Numbered from the stretch's first letter, positions 11,802-20,206 are shown. The stretch is DNA of 64,000 nucleotides from Xenophilus sp. Marseille-Q4582 (GCF_916700565.1 NZ_CAKAKO010000007.1:56001-120000), one strand, 5' to 3'. Notes: generated from the letters alone by a model not told the origin. Numbers and translations are program-made.

Positions 11802-13154
11802 ATGACGCGCCTCGCCCCCTTCTCCTGTCTCTCCCTCGCCGCCGCCCTTGCCTGTGCCGGTGCCGCCGCACAGACCGCCTACCCCGCCACGCTGGCCGGC
11901 CACGCGCTGCTGCCGGCCCAAAGCTTCGTCGCCGCACCCAAGGACGCGCCAGCCGATCTGCGCGTCAGCGGCAAGTTCACGACCGGCCAGCGCGTGGAAA
12001 CGCCGGGCAGCGTCGAGGGCCTGTCGGGCGGCCGCGGCACCGGCGTGTCGCTGCCCTTCCAGGGGCAGCCGCTGCAGGGCCATTCGGGCATCAAGAAGAT
12101 GGCCGATGGCAGCTTCTGGGTGCTGACCGACAACGGCGCGGGCGCCAAGGTCAATTCGCCCGACTTCATGCTCTACCTGAACCACTACCAGGTGGACTTC
12201 AAGTCGGGCAAGTTCAACCGCCTGAACACGATCTTCCTGCACGACCCCGACAAGAAGGTGCCCTTCCGCATCGTTCACGAAGGCACGAAGCAGCGTTACC
12301 TGACGGGATCGGACTTCGACCCCGAGAGCTTCCAGTTCGCCGGCGGCGCGCTGTGGATCGGCGAGGAGTTCGGCCCCTACCTGATCAAGGCCGACCTCAA
12401 GGGCAAAGTGCTGGCCGTGTTCGAGACGCAGGTGGACGGCAAGCCCGTGCGCTCGCCCGACCACCCGGCTGTGACCACGCCCGGCGCGCCCGGTGGTGCG
12501 GTGGACTTCCAGGTCAAGCGCTCCAAGGGCTTCGAGGGCATGGCCGCGTCGAAGGACGGCAGCAAGCTCTACGCGCTGCTCGAAGGCCCGGTGTGGAACG
12601 CCGCCGCCAAGGACTACGAGAAGGTGGACGGCAAGGAAGCGCTGCGCGTGCTGGAGTTCGACGTGGCCAGCGAGAAGTGGACCGGTCGCCACTGGCAGTA
12701 CGTGCTGGAGGCCAACGGCCATGCGATCGGCGACTTCAACATGATCGACGGCACGACGGGCCTGATCATCGAGCGCGACAACGGCGAGGGCACGAGCGAC
12801 AAGGCCTGCCCCGAGGGCGTCAAGCGCGCCGATTGCTTCCATGACATCGCCAAGTTCAAGCGCGTCTACAAGGTGGAGCTGAGCGATGCCAACGTGGGCG
12901 GCCCGCTGCGCAAGATCGGCTACATCGACCTGCTGAACATCGCCGATCCGAACCAGCTCGCGCGCAAGCCGCTCAACGACGGCGTGCTGAAGTTCCCCTT
13001 CTTCACCATCGAGAACGTGGACGTGGTCGATGCCACGCACATCGTGGTGGGCAACGACAACAACCTGCCCTTCTCCAGCAGCCGCGAGCCGAACCGGGCG
13101 GACGACAACGAACTGGTGCTGCTGGAAGCCGGCGCGCTGCTGCAGGCGAAGTAA
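11802..13154 (+). CDS. Secreted esterase-like/phytase-like beta-propeller protein
   Basis: A 450-residue exported protein. A clear signal peptide (MTRLAPFSCLSLAAALACAGAAA, cut near residue 23) precedes a domain matching the phytase-like/esterase-like family. Typical turns are GHSGIKKMADGSFWVLTDNGAG, GGALWIGEEFGPYL and SKGFEGMAASKDGSKLYALLEGP. A DNGEGTSDKACP...ADCF stretch has two cysteines that may pair in the periplasm. The family name comes from similarity to alkaline phytase propellers. A phytase or esterase activity has not been shown for most members, so the substrate is unknown. It is a single-gene unit ending at a bidirectional terminator. Confidence 0.85.
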   Translation: MTRLAPFSCLSLAAALACAGAAAQTAYPATLAGHALLPAQSFVAAPKDAPADLRVSGKFTTGQRVETPGSVEGLSGGRGTGVSLPFQGQPLQGHSGIKKMADGSFWVLTDNGAGAKVNSPDFMLYLNHYQVDFKSGKFNRLNTIFLHDPDKKVPFRIVHEGTKQRYLTGSDFDPESFQFAGGALWIGEEFGPYLIKADLKGKVLAVFETQVDGKPVRSPDHPAVTTPGAPGGAVDFQVKRSKGFEGMAASKDGSKLYALLEGPVWNAAAKDYEKVDGKEALRVLEFDVASEKWTGRHWQYVLEANGHAIGDFNMIDGTTGLIIERDNGEGTSDKACPEGVKRADCFHDIAKFKRVYKVELSDANVGGPLRKIGYIDLLNIADPNQLARKPLNDGVLKFPFFTIENVDVVDATHIVVGNDNNLPFSSSREPNRADDNELVLLEAGALLQAK

Positions 13155-13170
13155 GCCTGCGTGCGAAAGC

Positions 13171-13199
13171 AAAACGGCGCCCCTCAGGGCGCCGCTTTC
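13171..13199. terminator. Bidirectional rho-independent terminator
   Basis: The stem CGGCGCCC (13175-13182) pairs with GGGCGCCG (13187-13194) across a CTCA loop. AAAA lies on the left and CTTTC on the right, so it can serve both the phytase-like gene from the left and the Bug gene from the right. Confidence 0.8.
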
Positions 13200-13218
13200 A
13201 GGCCGAAGAAGGACCGGA

Positions 13219-14214
13219 TCAGTCCAGTTGCAGCCCCGCTTCCTGCGCCGCCTTGGGCAGCACGGCCAGTTCGCGCTTGAGCACCTCTGCGAAGGCCTCC
13301 GGCGTGTTGCCGCTGGCCGGTGCCACGCCGCCCAGGTCCAGCAGGCGCTGGCGGAAGGCCGGCTCGGCCGTGATCTTGGCGATCTTCTCGCCCAGCAGCT
13401 TGACGATGGGCGCCGGCGTCTTGGCCGGGGCCACGATGCCGAACCAGACGTCGAAGTCCACGCCGCCGGGCACGCCCTGCTCGGTCAGGGTCGGCACCTC
13501 GGGCCACAGCTCCGAGCGGCCCTGGCGCAGCTGGCCGAGGGCCTTGAGCTTGCCCGACTGGATGAAGCTGCGCACGTCGCCCGTGCCCAGCAGGCCCCAG
13601 GCCACTTCATTGGCCATCAGCGCCTGCACCAGTGGCGCGCCGCCCTTGTAGGGCACGTGCGTGAAGTTGCCGTTGGCATGGCTGTTCTCCGATTCGGACG
13701 CCAGGTGCGACAGCCCGCCCGCGCCGGCCGAGCCGTAGGCCATGCCGCCCTTGCCCGCCTTCTTGCCGGCTTCCAGCAGTTCCTTCACGTTCTTGTAGGG
13801 CGACTTCTCCGGCACCACCAGGATCAGCGGGGCCAGCGACACGCGCGCCACGGGCACGAAGTCCGCCGCCTCGAAGCCGGCCTTCTTGTAGATCACGGGG
13901 TTGATCGACAGCATGCCGGTCAGCGTCATGGCCAGCGAGTAGCCGTCGGGCGCGCTCTGCCCCACGTTGTTCATGGCGATGTTGCCGCCGGCGCCGGGCC
14001 GGTTCTCCACGATGATGGGCTGGCCCAGCTCTTCCTGCAGGCGCGGCTGCAGCGTGCGTGCCGCCACGTCGGTGGCGCCGCCGGCCGGGTACGGCACGAC
14101 GATGCGGATCGGCTTGCTCGGGTAGGCGCTGCCTTGCGCCACGGCGGTGGCGGCCAGGCCCAGCGACAGGGTGCCCGCCATGGCGAGGCGGCCGATGAGG
14201 GTGAGAGTGCGCAC
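13219..14214 (-). CDS. Bug-family periplasmic solute receptor (tripartite tricarboxylate transport type)
   Basis: A 331-residue periplasmic binding protein. The signal peptide (MRTLTLIGRLAMAGTLSLGLAATAVA) is followed by the family opening YPSKPIRIVVPYPAGGATDVAAR. The ligand loop IIVENRPGAGGNIAMNNV and the C-terminal PAFRQRLLDLGG are also present. Bug receptors bind carboxylates and some amino acids. Few have associated membrane genes, and none is seen here. It is the last gene after the LeuC/LeuD-like hydratase and the lyase, so its ligand is probably the di- or tricarboxylate that those enzymes process. Confidence 0.92.
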   Translation of the reverse strand: MRTLTLIGRLAMAGTLSLGLAATAVAQGSAYPSKPIRIVVPYPAGGATDVAARTLQPRLQEELGQPIIVENRPGAGGNIAMNNVGQSAPDGYSLAMTLTGMLSINPVIYKKAGFEAADFVPVARVSLAPLILVVPEKSPYKNVKELLEAGKKAGKGGMAYGSAGAGGLSHLASESENSHANGNFTHVPYKGGAPLVQALMANEVAWGLLGTGDVRSFIQSGKLKALGQLRQGRSELWPEVPTLTEQGVPGGVDFDVWFGIVAPAKTPAPIVKLLGEKIAKITAEPAFRQRLLDLGGVAPASGNTPEAFAEVLKRELAVLPKAAQEAGLQLD

Positions 14215-14273
14215 GTTGGCTCCTGATTCTTCTAGTGGGGGAAAGGGTCTCTTGGTGGGCGGGCCGGGCGCAC

Positions 14274-15155
14274 TCAGTGCGCGCCGCCCGTTTCGTAGTG
14301 CGCCTGGCGCGCTTCCAGTTCGTGCCAGCCGATCAGCTTCTTGAAAGCGGCCATCGTCGTCTGTTCGAAGGGCAGGTTCGCGAAGTCGCCCGAGCGGCGG
14401 CGCGCCAGCTCGGCCAGGTTGGCCTGCACGGTGTGGACCGTGGTCAGCAGGCTCGCGATGGGGTATGAGGCGAAGGCGGCCACGCTCTCGATCTGTTCGC
14501 GCGTGAGCGCCGTCATCCAGGTGCCGGCCATCAGCTGCAGCGACAGCCGCCGGCCGCAGGTTTCGCGCAGTTGCACCAGTTGCTCGTAGCGGTCGAAGGT
14601 GCGCGAGATGGGCTGGATCAGGTCCGCGCCCGCCTCGGCATAGCGCGCCGCACGGTCCAACGCCTCGCTCGGGTCCACCGCGTCGGTGCGCGCGACGATC
14701 AGCAGGTCGGGGTCGGTGCGCGCATCGAGCGCGGCCTTGATGCGCGCCAGCGCGTCGTCCAGGGACACCAGCGTGGAGCTCGTGGTGGCCGCGGGGCAGC
14801 GCTTGGGGCTGATCTGGTCCTCCAGCTGCAGCGCGGCGGCGCCGGCCTTCTCGAACTCGCGCACCGTGCGGGCGACATTCAGCACGCCGCCGTAGCCGGT
14901 GTCCGCATCGACGAAGATCGGCTTCTTCACGACATTGGCCATGCGGTTCACGGTGGCCACGTTCTCGCTCAGGGTGTAGAGCTCCATGTCGGGCTGGCCC
15001 AGCAGCGCAGCCGAGATGCCGAAGCCGGTGCTGAAGATGCCATCGAGTTCGGACTGGTCGACCAGCAGGGCCGACAGGGCGTCCTGCGCGCCGCCGAACC
15101 AGGCGGTGGGACCGTTCGTGATGCGCGCGCGCAGCGCCTGGCCGGTGGAAGTCAT
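14274..15155 (-). CDS. Isocitrate lyase/PEP mutase superfamily lyase
   Basis: A 293-residue TIM-barrel enzyme of the superfamily that cleaves or rearranges C-C bonds next to carboxylates (2-methylisocitrate lyase, 2,3-dimethylmalate lyase, oxaloacetate decarboxylase). Visible active-site parts are the substrate loop GFGISAALLGQPD, the metal aspartates in IFVDADTGYGG, EDQISPKRC with the catalytic-loop cysteine position, and LIVARTDA. The loop CPAATTSSTLV differs from methylisocitrate lyase (KRCGHRPGK), so that activity is unlikely. Neighbouring LeuC/LeuD-like subunits recall the dimethylmaleate hydratase plus dimethylmalate lyase pair. The actual substrate is unproven. Confidence 0.85.
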   Translation of the reverse strand: MTSTGQALRARITNGPTAWFGGAQDALSALLVDQSELDGIFSTGFGISAALLGQPDMELYTLSENVATVNRMANVVKKPIFVDADTGYGGVLNVARTVREFEKAGAAALQLEDQISPKRCPAATTSSTLVSLDDALARIKAALDARTDPDLLIVARTDAVDPSEALDRAARYAEAGADLIQPISRTFDRYEQLVQLRETCGRRLSLQLMAGTWMTALTREQIESVAAFASYPIASLLTTVHTVQANLAELARRRSGDFANLPFEQTTMAAFKKLIGWHELEARQAHYETGGAH

Positions 15156-15238
15156 CGCATGTCTCCAGAAGAAAGGGGCGCAGCCCGACGCGGACTGCAC
15201 ACCGTGGGTCACGACAGGGGGGGGGTGGAAGGGTCGCC

Positions 15239-15772
15239 TCAGGCCGCCGGGCCCGCGTCCGTCTTGCCGGCCAACCGGCGTTTCAGGTAGGGGATCAGCC
15301 CGCCGGCTTCGAGCATGCCGCGCTCGGAGGCCGAGAAGGGCTGCAGCGCGAGGACCTGGCCCGTGCGCAGGTTCTTCACCTCGCTCGCGGCCCAGTCCAC
15401 CGTCAGTTCGTCGCCGCGTGCGGTCGCGGCGCGGATGCCCGGGCAGGTGATGAGCGGAAAGCCCATGCTCGTCTCGCCGCGGAAGAAGCCCGGCGAGAAG
15501 GATTCGGCGATCACCGCCGCGATGCCCAGGTGCCGCATCGCGCGCATGGCCGGGTAATGCGGGTGGCCGTAGCCGAAGTTCTCGCCGCCGATCAGCAGGT
15601 CGCCCTTCTTCACCGTGGACGCGAAGCCGGGCACGTAGTCCGACATGGCCAGCGACGCCAGTTCCTTCACGTCGGTGATCTTGATGTTGCGCACGCCGAT
15701 GATGAGGTCGATGTCGTAGTCGTCCTCCTCGAAGACCCAGGCCGCGCGGCCGTGCAGGTTGGCCAGGCTCAT
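15239..15772 (-). CDS. Aconitase-family hydratase, small (LeuD-like) subunit
   Basis: A 177-residue swivel-domain protein. It has the family core DYDIDLIIGVRNIKI, GENFGYGHPHYPAMRAMRHLGIAAVIAESF and FRGETSMGFPLI. Isopropylmalate isomerase has GSSREHA at the substrate loop, and here the same place reads FGYGHPH, so isopropylmalate is unlikely to be the substrate. The ATG overlaps the stop of the large subunit by four bases, as expected for a heterodimer made from coupled genes. A G9 homopolymer lies in the gap before the downstream lyase gene. Confidence 0.87.
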   Translation of the reverse strand: MSLANLHGRAAWVFEEDDYDIDLIIGVRNIKITDVKELASLAMSDYVPGFASTVKKGDLLIGGENFGYGHPHYPAMRAMRHLGIAAVIAESFSPGFFRGETSMGFPLITCPGIRAATARGDELTVDWAASEVKNLRTGQVLALQPFSASERGMLEAGGLIPYLKRRLAGKTDAGPAA

Positions 15773-17052
15773 GCCGCTGCTCCTGCCGCCGCTTCGGCCA
15801 GGTAGGGCCGCGGATCGGCGATGCGCCCTTCGAGCGCCGACGCCGCCACCACGGCCGCGTTGCAGATGTAGATCTCCGAATCCACACTGCCCATGCGGCC
15901 CGGCGTGTTGAGCGTGCCGGTGGAGACGGCGCGCTGCCCGTCGCTCATGGTGGCGATGCGGCCGAAGCAGTAGTCGCAGCTGGGCGAGCTGATGAAGGCG
16001 CCCGCCTCCACCAGCACCTCGATCAGCCCTTCGCGCGCCGCCGCCGCCATGATGGCCTTGGACGTGGGCACCACGTGCAGCTGGAAGCCCGGCTGGATGT
16101 GCCGCCCGCGCAGCACCTCGGCCGCGATGCGCAGGTCCTCCAGCCGGCCGCTGGCGCAGGAGCCGAGGTAGCCGGTGTGCACTTCGACGCGGGTGTAGTC
16201 CTTGAGGTCGCGCGTGTTGGCCGGGCTGGGCGGCACCACCACGATGGGCTCCAGCGCGGACACGTCGATGCGCACGACGCGCTCGTACACGGCGTCGGGG
16301 TCGGGGTACACGGGATCCAGCGCCACCTTGGAGCGGCCCTTGACGTAGTCCAGCGTCTTCGCGTCGGGCGCGATCAGCATGGTCGTCGCGCCCAGGAACA
16401 TGGCCTGGCCGCAGAGGGTCTGGCGGCCTTCGATGCTCATGGCGTCGATCACCGGCCCGCTGAGCTCCACCACCTTGAAGCGGCAGGAGGCCGGCCCCAT
16501 CACGCGCACCATGTGGTGGAACACGTCGCGCGCCATCACGCCGGGCTGCAGCGTGCCGGTCAGCTCGACCTTGACCGTCGCCGGCACCGTCATCGTGATC
16601 GTCTCGGTGGCGAAGGCCTCGACCACGCCCTTGCGCGCGCCGAAGGCGAAGGTGCCGAAGGCGCCCAGCTGGCTCACGTGGCCATCGAAATGCACCGCGA
16701 AGGCGCCGGGCGTGGCATAGCCCAGCTCGGCCGAGACCTGGTGGCCGATGCCCTCGCGCTCGACCACCGGCACGCCCTGCTCCTGGCCCCAGGCGCGCGT
16801 GATCTTGTGCAGCTCTTCCTCCTTGGGCGCCGTGGCCGGCACCATGTGGTCGATGAAGAGCACGAAGCGCTCGGGGCTGGACACCCTCTCGATGCCGAAG
16901 TCCTCGCGCGTCTCCTTGAAGAACACATCGGTGTAGCCGGGAAAGTCGTAGGCGATCACGAAGTCCGGGCGGGCCGTGATCTCTTCGCCTGGACGCACGC
17001 GCCCCCGGCCGGCGGCGCGCGCCAGGATCTTCTCAGTCATCGTCTGGGGCAT
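15769..17052 (-). CDS. Aconitase-family hydratase, large (LeuC-like) subunit with [4Fe-4S] cysteines
   Basis: A 427-residue subunit that should bind the catalytic [4Fe-4S] cluster. The cysteine ligands are visible in HTGYLGSCASGRLEDLRIA (about residue 290) and SSPSCDYCFGRIA (about 355). Isopropylmalate isomerase has GSCTN and PGCSMC-type sequences there. Start choice is between M1 (17052) and M5 (MTEKILARAAGR), since the ribosome site is weak. With the adjacent small subunit, lyase and Bug receptor it forms a likely uptake-hydration-cleavage path for a substituted malate or maleate. The substrate is inferred, not shown. Confidence 0.88.
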   Translation of the reverse strand: MPQTMTEKILARAAGRGRVRPGEEITARPDFVIAYDFPGYTDVFFKETREDFGIERVSSPERFVLFIDHMVPATAPKEEELHKITRAWGQEQGVPVVEREGIGHQVSAELGYATPGAFAVHFDGHVSQLGAFGTFAFGARKGVVEAFATETITMTVPATVKVELTGTLQPGVMARDVFHHMVRVMGPASCRFKVVELSGPVIDAMSIEGRQTLCGQAMFLGATTMLIAPDAKTLDYVKGRSKVALDPVYPDPDAVYERVVRIDVSALEPIVVVPPSPANTRDLKDYTRVEVHTGYLGSCASGRLEDLRIAAEVLRGRHIQPGFQLHVVPTSKAIMAAAAREGLIEVLVEAGAFISSPSCDYCFGRIATMSDGQRAVSTGTLNTPGRMGSVDSEIYICNAAVVAASALEGRIADPRPYLAEAAAGAAA

Positions 17053-17285
17053 GGCTCTTTCACGTCGCCGCCATCGAGGTTCCCACGATGTGGCTGTTGA
17101 TCAATCTGCAGTACCGCGATTACATTGGATGAAGGAGCCAGAACGTTCAGGTGCAACCCGAGTTAATGCCACACTGTGGAAACTAAACGCCCTCCGTCCC
17201 GCCGGACGCCCCCGCCCGCCCCCACGGCCGCCCCGCGGGCGCCGCGGAATCCCCCGCGCGCACCGGCACGCAGAGCATCGAGCGC
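17053..17285. promoter_or_regulatory. Divergent promoter region between LeuC-like gene and IclR regulator
   Basis: This 233-base region is less GC-rich than its surroundings at 17090-17190, as expected for promoters. It contains the palindrome TTGATCAA at 17097-17104. No certain -10/-35 could be assigned. The right half (17187-17285) is an open reading frame continuous with the IclR protein but without a standard start codon. Confidence 0.4.
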
Positions 17286-18053
17286 GTGGTGGGCATGCTG
17301 CGCGTGGTCGCCTCGCGCGGGCGGCGCGGCATGCGCATCGCCGACGTGGTGAGCGTGAGCGGCCTGCCGATGTCCACCTGCTTTCGCATGCTGCAGCGGC
17401 TGGAGCTGGAAGAGCTGGTGGTGCGCGACCCGCTGACGCGCAAATACCACCTGGGGCCCTTGCTCTACGAACTGGGCATGCTCGCGCAGCCGCGCTACCG
17501 CCTGAGCGAGCTGTGCGAGCAGGCGATGCACGCGATTGCCGACGAGACGCAGGACACCGTGTACCTGAGCGAGCGGCGCGGCGTCGAATCCATCTGCACC
17601 AGCCGCGTGCTGGGCGACTACCCGATCAAGGCGCTGACACTGGACGTGGGCATCCGCCGGCCCATGGGCGTGGGCGCGGGCGGGCTGGCCATCCTCAGTG
17701 CGCTGCCCGAAGCCGAGGTGGCGCAGATCATCGAGGCGAACGATGCCCGCTATGCGAAATACGGTGCGTTCGCGCCCGGCTTCGTGCAGCGGGCAGTCGC
17801 CGAGACACGCGCCCAGGGCTATGCCTTTCTGGACAGCGCCGCCACGCCCGGCACGGCCGCCGTGGGCGTGGCCTTCCCGCCCGACAACCCGATCGCGGCC
17901 GTGAGCGTGGCCGCGATCTCGAGCCGCCTCGGGCCGGCCCGCCGCGCCCAGGTGGCCAAGGTGATCCAGCAGCAGGTGCGCGCGATCTGCGCACTGCTGC
18001 CGGCGCAGGTGGCCGGCACCGCCCCGCCGCCCACACGCCGCAAGGCGCGCTGA
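17286..18053 (+). CDS. IclR-family transcriptional regulator (N-terminus uncertain)
   Basis: The protein has a winged helix-turn-helix (GMRIADVVSVSGLPMSTCFRML...) and the IclR effector domain (YLSERRGVESICTSRVLGDYP... RPMGVGAGGLAILSALPE). GTG at 17286 is the first in-frame start, but it cuts off the GTQSIERV segment that normally opens the DNA-binding domain. That segment is encoded just upstream in the same frame (17265 onward), back to a stop at 17184. A GTG at 17176 in another frame reads METKRPPS-like. A one-base loss near 17188-17200 would join the two. It is divergent from the hydratase-lyase-Bug genes, which it probably controls. Confidence 0.82.
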   Translation: MVGMLRVVASRGRRGMRIADVVSVSGLPMSTCFRMLQRLELEELVVRDPLTRKYHLGPLLYELGMLAQPRYRLSELCEQAMHAIADETQDTVYLSERRGVESICTSRVLGDYPIKALTLDVGIRRPMGVGAGGLAILSALPEAEVAQIIEANDARYAKYGAFAPGFVQRAVAETRAQGYAFLDSAATPGTAAVGVAFPPDNPIAAVSVAAISSRLGPARRAQVAKVIQQQVRAICALLPAQVAGTAPPPTRRKAR

Positions 18054-18087
18054 GCCCGCGCGCGGCGCGCCCGCCAGCCGCGGCGCG

Positions 18088-18294
18088 TCAGGCGTGCGCC
18101 GGTTCGGCGCGGTGCAATTGCGCGTTCAGCGCGCGAGTGCCGGCGGCCAGCGCCGCTTCGTAGCTCGCGCAGGTCGCTTCGGCGCGGCGCGCGATGCGCA
18201 CGGGGCGGCCCTGTGCGTCGGTTTCCATGAGGACCCAGAGGAAGTCGCCGGGTTGGGGCTCTTCCACCGACAGTTGAAGAGGTTCGTGTGTCAT
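18088..18294 (-). CDS. Small hypothetical protein, 68 residues
   Basis: Not recognised. The sequence MTHEPLQLSVEEPQPGDFLW is followed by a VLMETDAQGRPVRIARRAEAT segment and an alanine-rich helix (YEAALAAGTRALNAQL), without membrane segments or cysteine clusters. The pattern suggests a small soluble alpha/beta protein. It fits snugly between the IclR gene and the exporter gene on the minus strand. Codon use matches its neighbours, which supports a real gene. Confidence 0.55.
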   Translation of the reverse strand: MTHEPLQLSVEEPQPGDFLWVLMETDAQGRPVRIARRAEATCASYEAALAAGTRALNAQLHRAEPAHA

Positions 18295-18330
18295 GCGAAA
18301 GATGCTGCGCCGCCGGGCCGCGCCCGCGTG

Positions 18331-19557
18331 TCAGCCAATGCCGCATGTGCGGCGAGCCAGCCGCTGGTCGTGCCACAGCACGGCCGCCGCGCCCAGCAGC
18401 AGGGCCGCGCCCAGCGCGCAGCAGGCCAGCCAGCCGCCCTGGCGCCAGGCCGCCGCGCCCAGGGCCGAGCCCACGGACGCGCCGATGAAGTAGCAGGTCA
18501 TGTAGACCGCGTTGACGCGCGAACGGGCCTGCGGCGCCAGCGCATAGATCACGTTCTGGTTGCTGATGTGCACGCCCGGCAGGCCCAGGTCGATGAGCAG
18601 GAAGCCCAGCAGGAACGCGCCCAGGTGCGCACCGCCCAGCGCCATCGCGCCCCAGCCCGCCAGCATCAGTGCCACCGACACGGCCGTGGTGGCCTGCACC
18701 CGGCCGCGGTCGGCCATGCGGCCCGCGAAGCTGGCCATGAAGGCGCCCGCCACGCCCACCAGCCCGATCAGGCCGATGGCCGTGTCGCCCAGGCCATGCG
18801 CGGGGCCGGCCAGCATCAGCGCCATGGTCGAGAACAGCACGCTGACCGAGCCGAAGCTCAACGCGCCCAGCAGCGCGCGGCTGCGCAGGCGCGGGTGCTC
18901 GCGCACCAGCGTGCCGAGGGAACGCAGCACCTGCGCATAGCGGATGGGCTCGGGGTTGCGCGAGCGCGGCAGCACGCACCACAGCGCGGCGGCCAGCGCC
19001 AGCATGGCGGGCGCGGCCACGCGGTAGACCAGGCTCCAGCCGCCCACGCCCGACAGCAGGCCCGCCACGCTGCGCGCCGCCAGGATGCCCATCAGCAGCC
19101 CGCTCATCAGCAGGCCCACGGCGCGTCCGCTGCGCGCGGGCTCGGCCAGGGTGGCGGCCATCGGCACCAGGATCTGCGCGGCCACCGAGAACAGGCCCGT
19201 GATCAGCGTGCCCGCGACCAGCATCGGGAAGTTCTGCGCCCAGCCGCTGAGCAGCAGCCCGAGTGCGGCCAGCGCCATCAGGCCCACGGCCAGGCCGCGC
19301 CGCTCCAGCTTGTCGCCCAGCGGCACCAGCAGCAGCAGGCCGGCCGCATAGGCGAGCTGCGACAGGGTGACAGTGGAGGCGGCGGCCGCATCGTTCACCG
19401 CCAGGCCGGTGGCGATGGAATGCAGCAGCGGCTGGTTGAAGTAGTTGCTGCCCGCGCACAGGCCCGTGGCCAGGGCCATGAGCAGCAGCGCGCCATCGCC
19501 CAGGCGCGGCACGCGCAGTGCCGGACCGCCGGCGGTTGGCAGGGCGCGGGCGCTCAT
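18331..19557 (-). CDS. MFS exporter in the SoxR-controlled operon
   Basis: A 408-residue major facilitator with about twelve hydrophobic segments. The loop 2-3 motif is visible as PLGDKLERRGLAVG (about residue 80), and the C-half repeat as GRMADRGRVQA. The N-terminal SNYFNQPLLHSIA segment is typical of drug/sugar efflux (YnfM/AraJ-like) members. Its ATG overlaps the ridA stop codon by four bases. Both genes follow a SoxR-type promoter, so the likely role is export of redox-active or toxic compounds under redox stress. The substrate is unknown. Confidence 0.88.
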   Translation of the reverse strand: MSARALPTAGGPALRVPRLGDGALLLMALATGLCAGSNYFNQPLLHSIATGLAVNDAAAASTVTLSQLAYAAGLLLLVPLGDKLERRGLAVGLMALAALGLLLSGWAQNFPMLVAGTLITGLFSVAAQILVPMAATLAEPARSGRAVGLLMSGLLMGILAARSVAGLLSGVGGWSLVYRVAAPAMLALAAALWCVLPRSRNPEPIRYAQVLRSLGTLVREHPRLRSRALLGALSFGSVSVLFSTMALMLAGPAHGLGDTAIGLIGLVGVAGAFMASFAGRMADRGRVQATTAVSVALMLAGWGAMALGGAHLGAFLLGFLLIDLGLPGVHISNQNVIYALAPQARSRVNAVYMTCYFIGASVGSALGAAAWRQGGWLACCALGAALLLGAAAVLWHDQRLARRTCGIG

Positions 19558-20138
19558 GCCCCGCGCCCCCGCCGGCCGGCGCTGGCGAAGGAGGCGAGCG
19601 GATCGGCCCAGGCCGCGGGCGCCGGCGGCGGCAGGGGCACGGCCGCCATCGCGTCGATCTCGAACCGCATGCCGTCCAGCGCCAGGCGCGGCACCGGGAT
19701 CAGCGTGCAGGCCGGTGGGGGCAGCGTGCCCCACACCCTGCGCACCGCGGCCGACACCCGCGCCAGCCGCGCCTCGCTGTGGTCCACGATCAGCAGCGTG
19801 AGCTTGAGCACATGCGCCGGCTGCGCGCCGGCGGCCGCCAGCGCCGTCTGCAGGTTCGCCAGCGCCTGGTCGACCTGGGCGCCGAAGTCGGCCGGCAAGG
19901 CGCCGTCCGGCCCTTCTCCGCCCTGGCCCGCCACCTGCACCCACCGCAGCGCGCCTTCGGCCAGCGCCACGTGCGAATAGCCGTGGGGGGCGGGGTCGTA
20001 CAGGCCGGCCGGGTTGATGAAGCGGTGCACCGCGGCCGGCGGCGCAAACGCCGCAGACACGGCAGACGCCGCGGCTGCGGCGATGGCAGGCTCGGCCGCG
20101 AGGGACAGGCGGTGGAGATGCAGATGTGGGAAGAACAT
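19554..20138 (-). CDS. RidA/YjgF-family protein
   Basis: RidA proteins hydrolyse reactive imine/enamine intermediates; other subfamilies have unknown activity. The core [26 protein letters not shown]...VQVAGQGG and [31 protein letters not shown] is clear. The usual C-terminal arginine segment is seen as [20 protein letters not shown], so the substrate-binding Arg may be conserved. The ATG at 20138 lies at the predicted transcription start of the SoxR promoter, so the message may be leaderless. A TTG at 20159 would lie inside the promoter and is unlikely. An internal GTG before VHRFINPAG is another possibility. Confidence 0.8.
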   Translation of the reverse strand: MFFPHLHLHRLSLAAEPAIAAAAASAVSAAFAPPAAVHRFINPAGLYDPAPHGYSHVALAEGALRWVQVAGQGGEGPDGALPADFGAQVDQALANLQTALAAAGAQPAHVLKLTLLIVDHSEARLARVSAAVRRVWGTLPPPACTLIPVPRLALDGMRFEIDAMAAVPLPPPAPAAWADPLASFASAGRRGRGA

Positions 20139-20144
20139 GCCGGC

Positions 20145-20175
20145 AGTATGGAACCTCAACCATAATCGAGGTCAA
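20145..20175 (-). promoter_or_regulatory. SoxR-type promoter/operator for ridA-MFS operon
   Basis: On the minus strand a -35 TTGACC (20175-20170) and a -10 CATACT (20150-20145) are separated by 19 bases, the overlong spacer typical of MerR-family activated promoters. The spacer holds CCTCAACCATAATCGAGG (20154-20171 on the plus strand), close to the known SoxR site CCTCAAGTTAACTTGAGG. It lies just upstream of the soxR gene itself, so it may also mediate autoregulation. Confidence 0.88.
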
Positions 20176-20206
20176 GCCTTGCACGTTCTCCTCTCCTTGT
20201 TACGCC

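Noticed and set aside
11739..13172. 477-residue minus-strand frame
   Set aside because: Antisense shadow of the phytase-like gene, which has a signal peptide and family motifs.
17097..17104. TTGATCAA palindrome as IclR operator
   Set aside because: Eight bases are too short to stand alone; kept only as a remark in the regulatory region.
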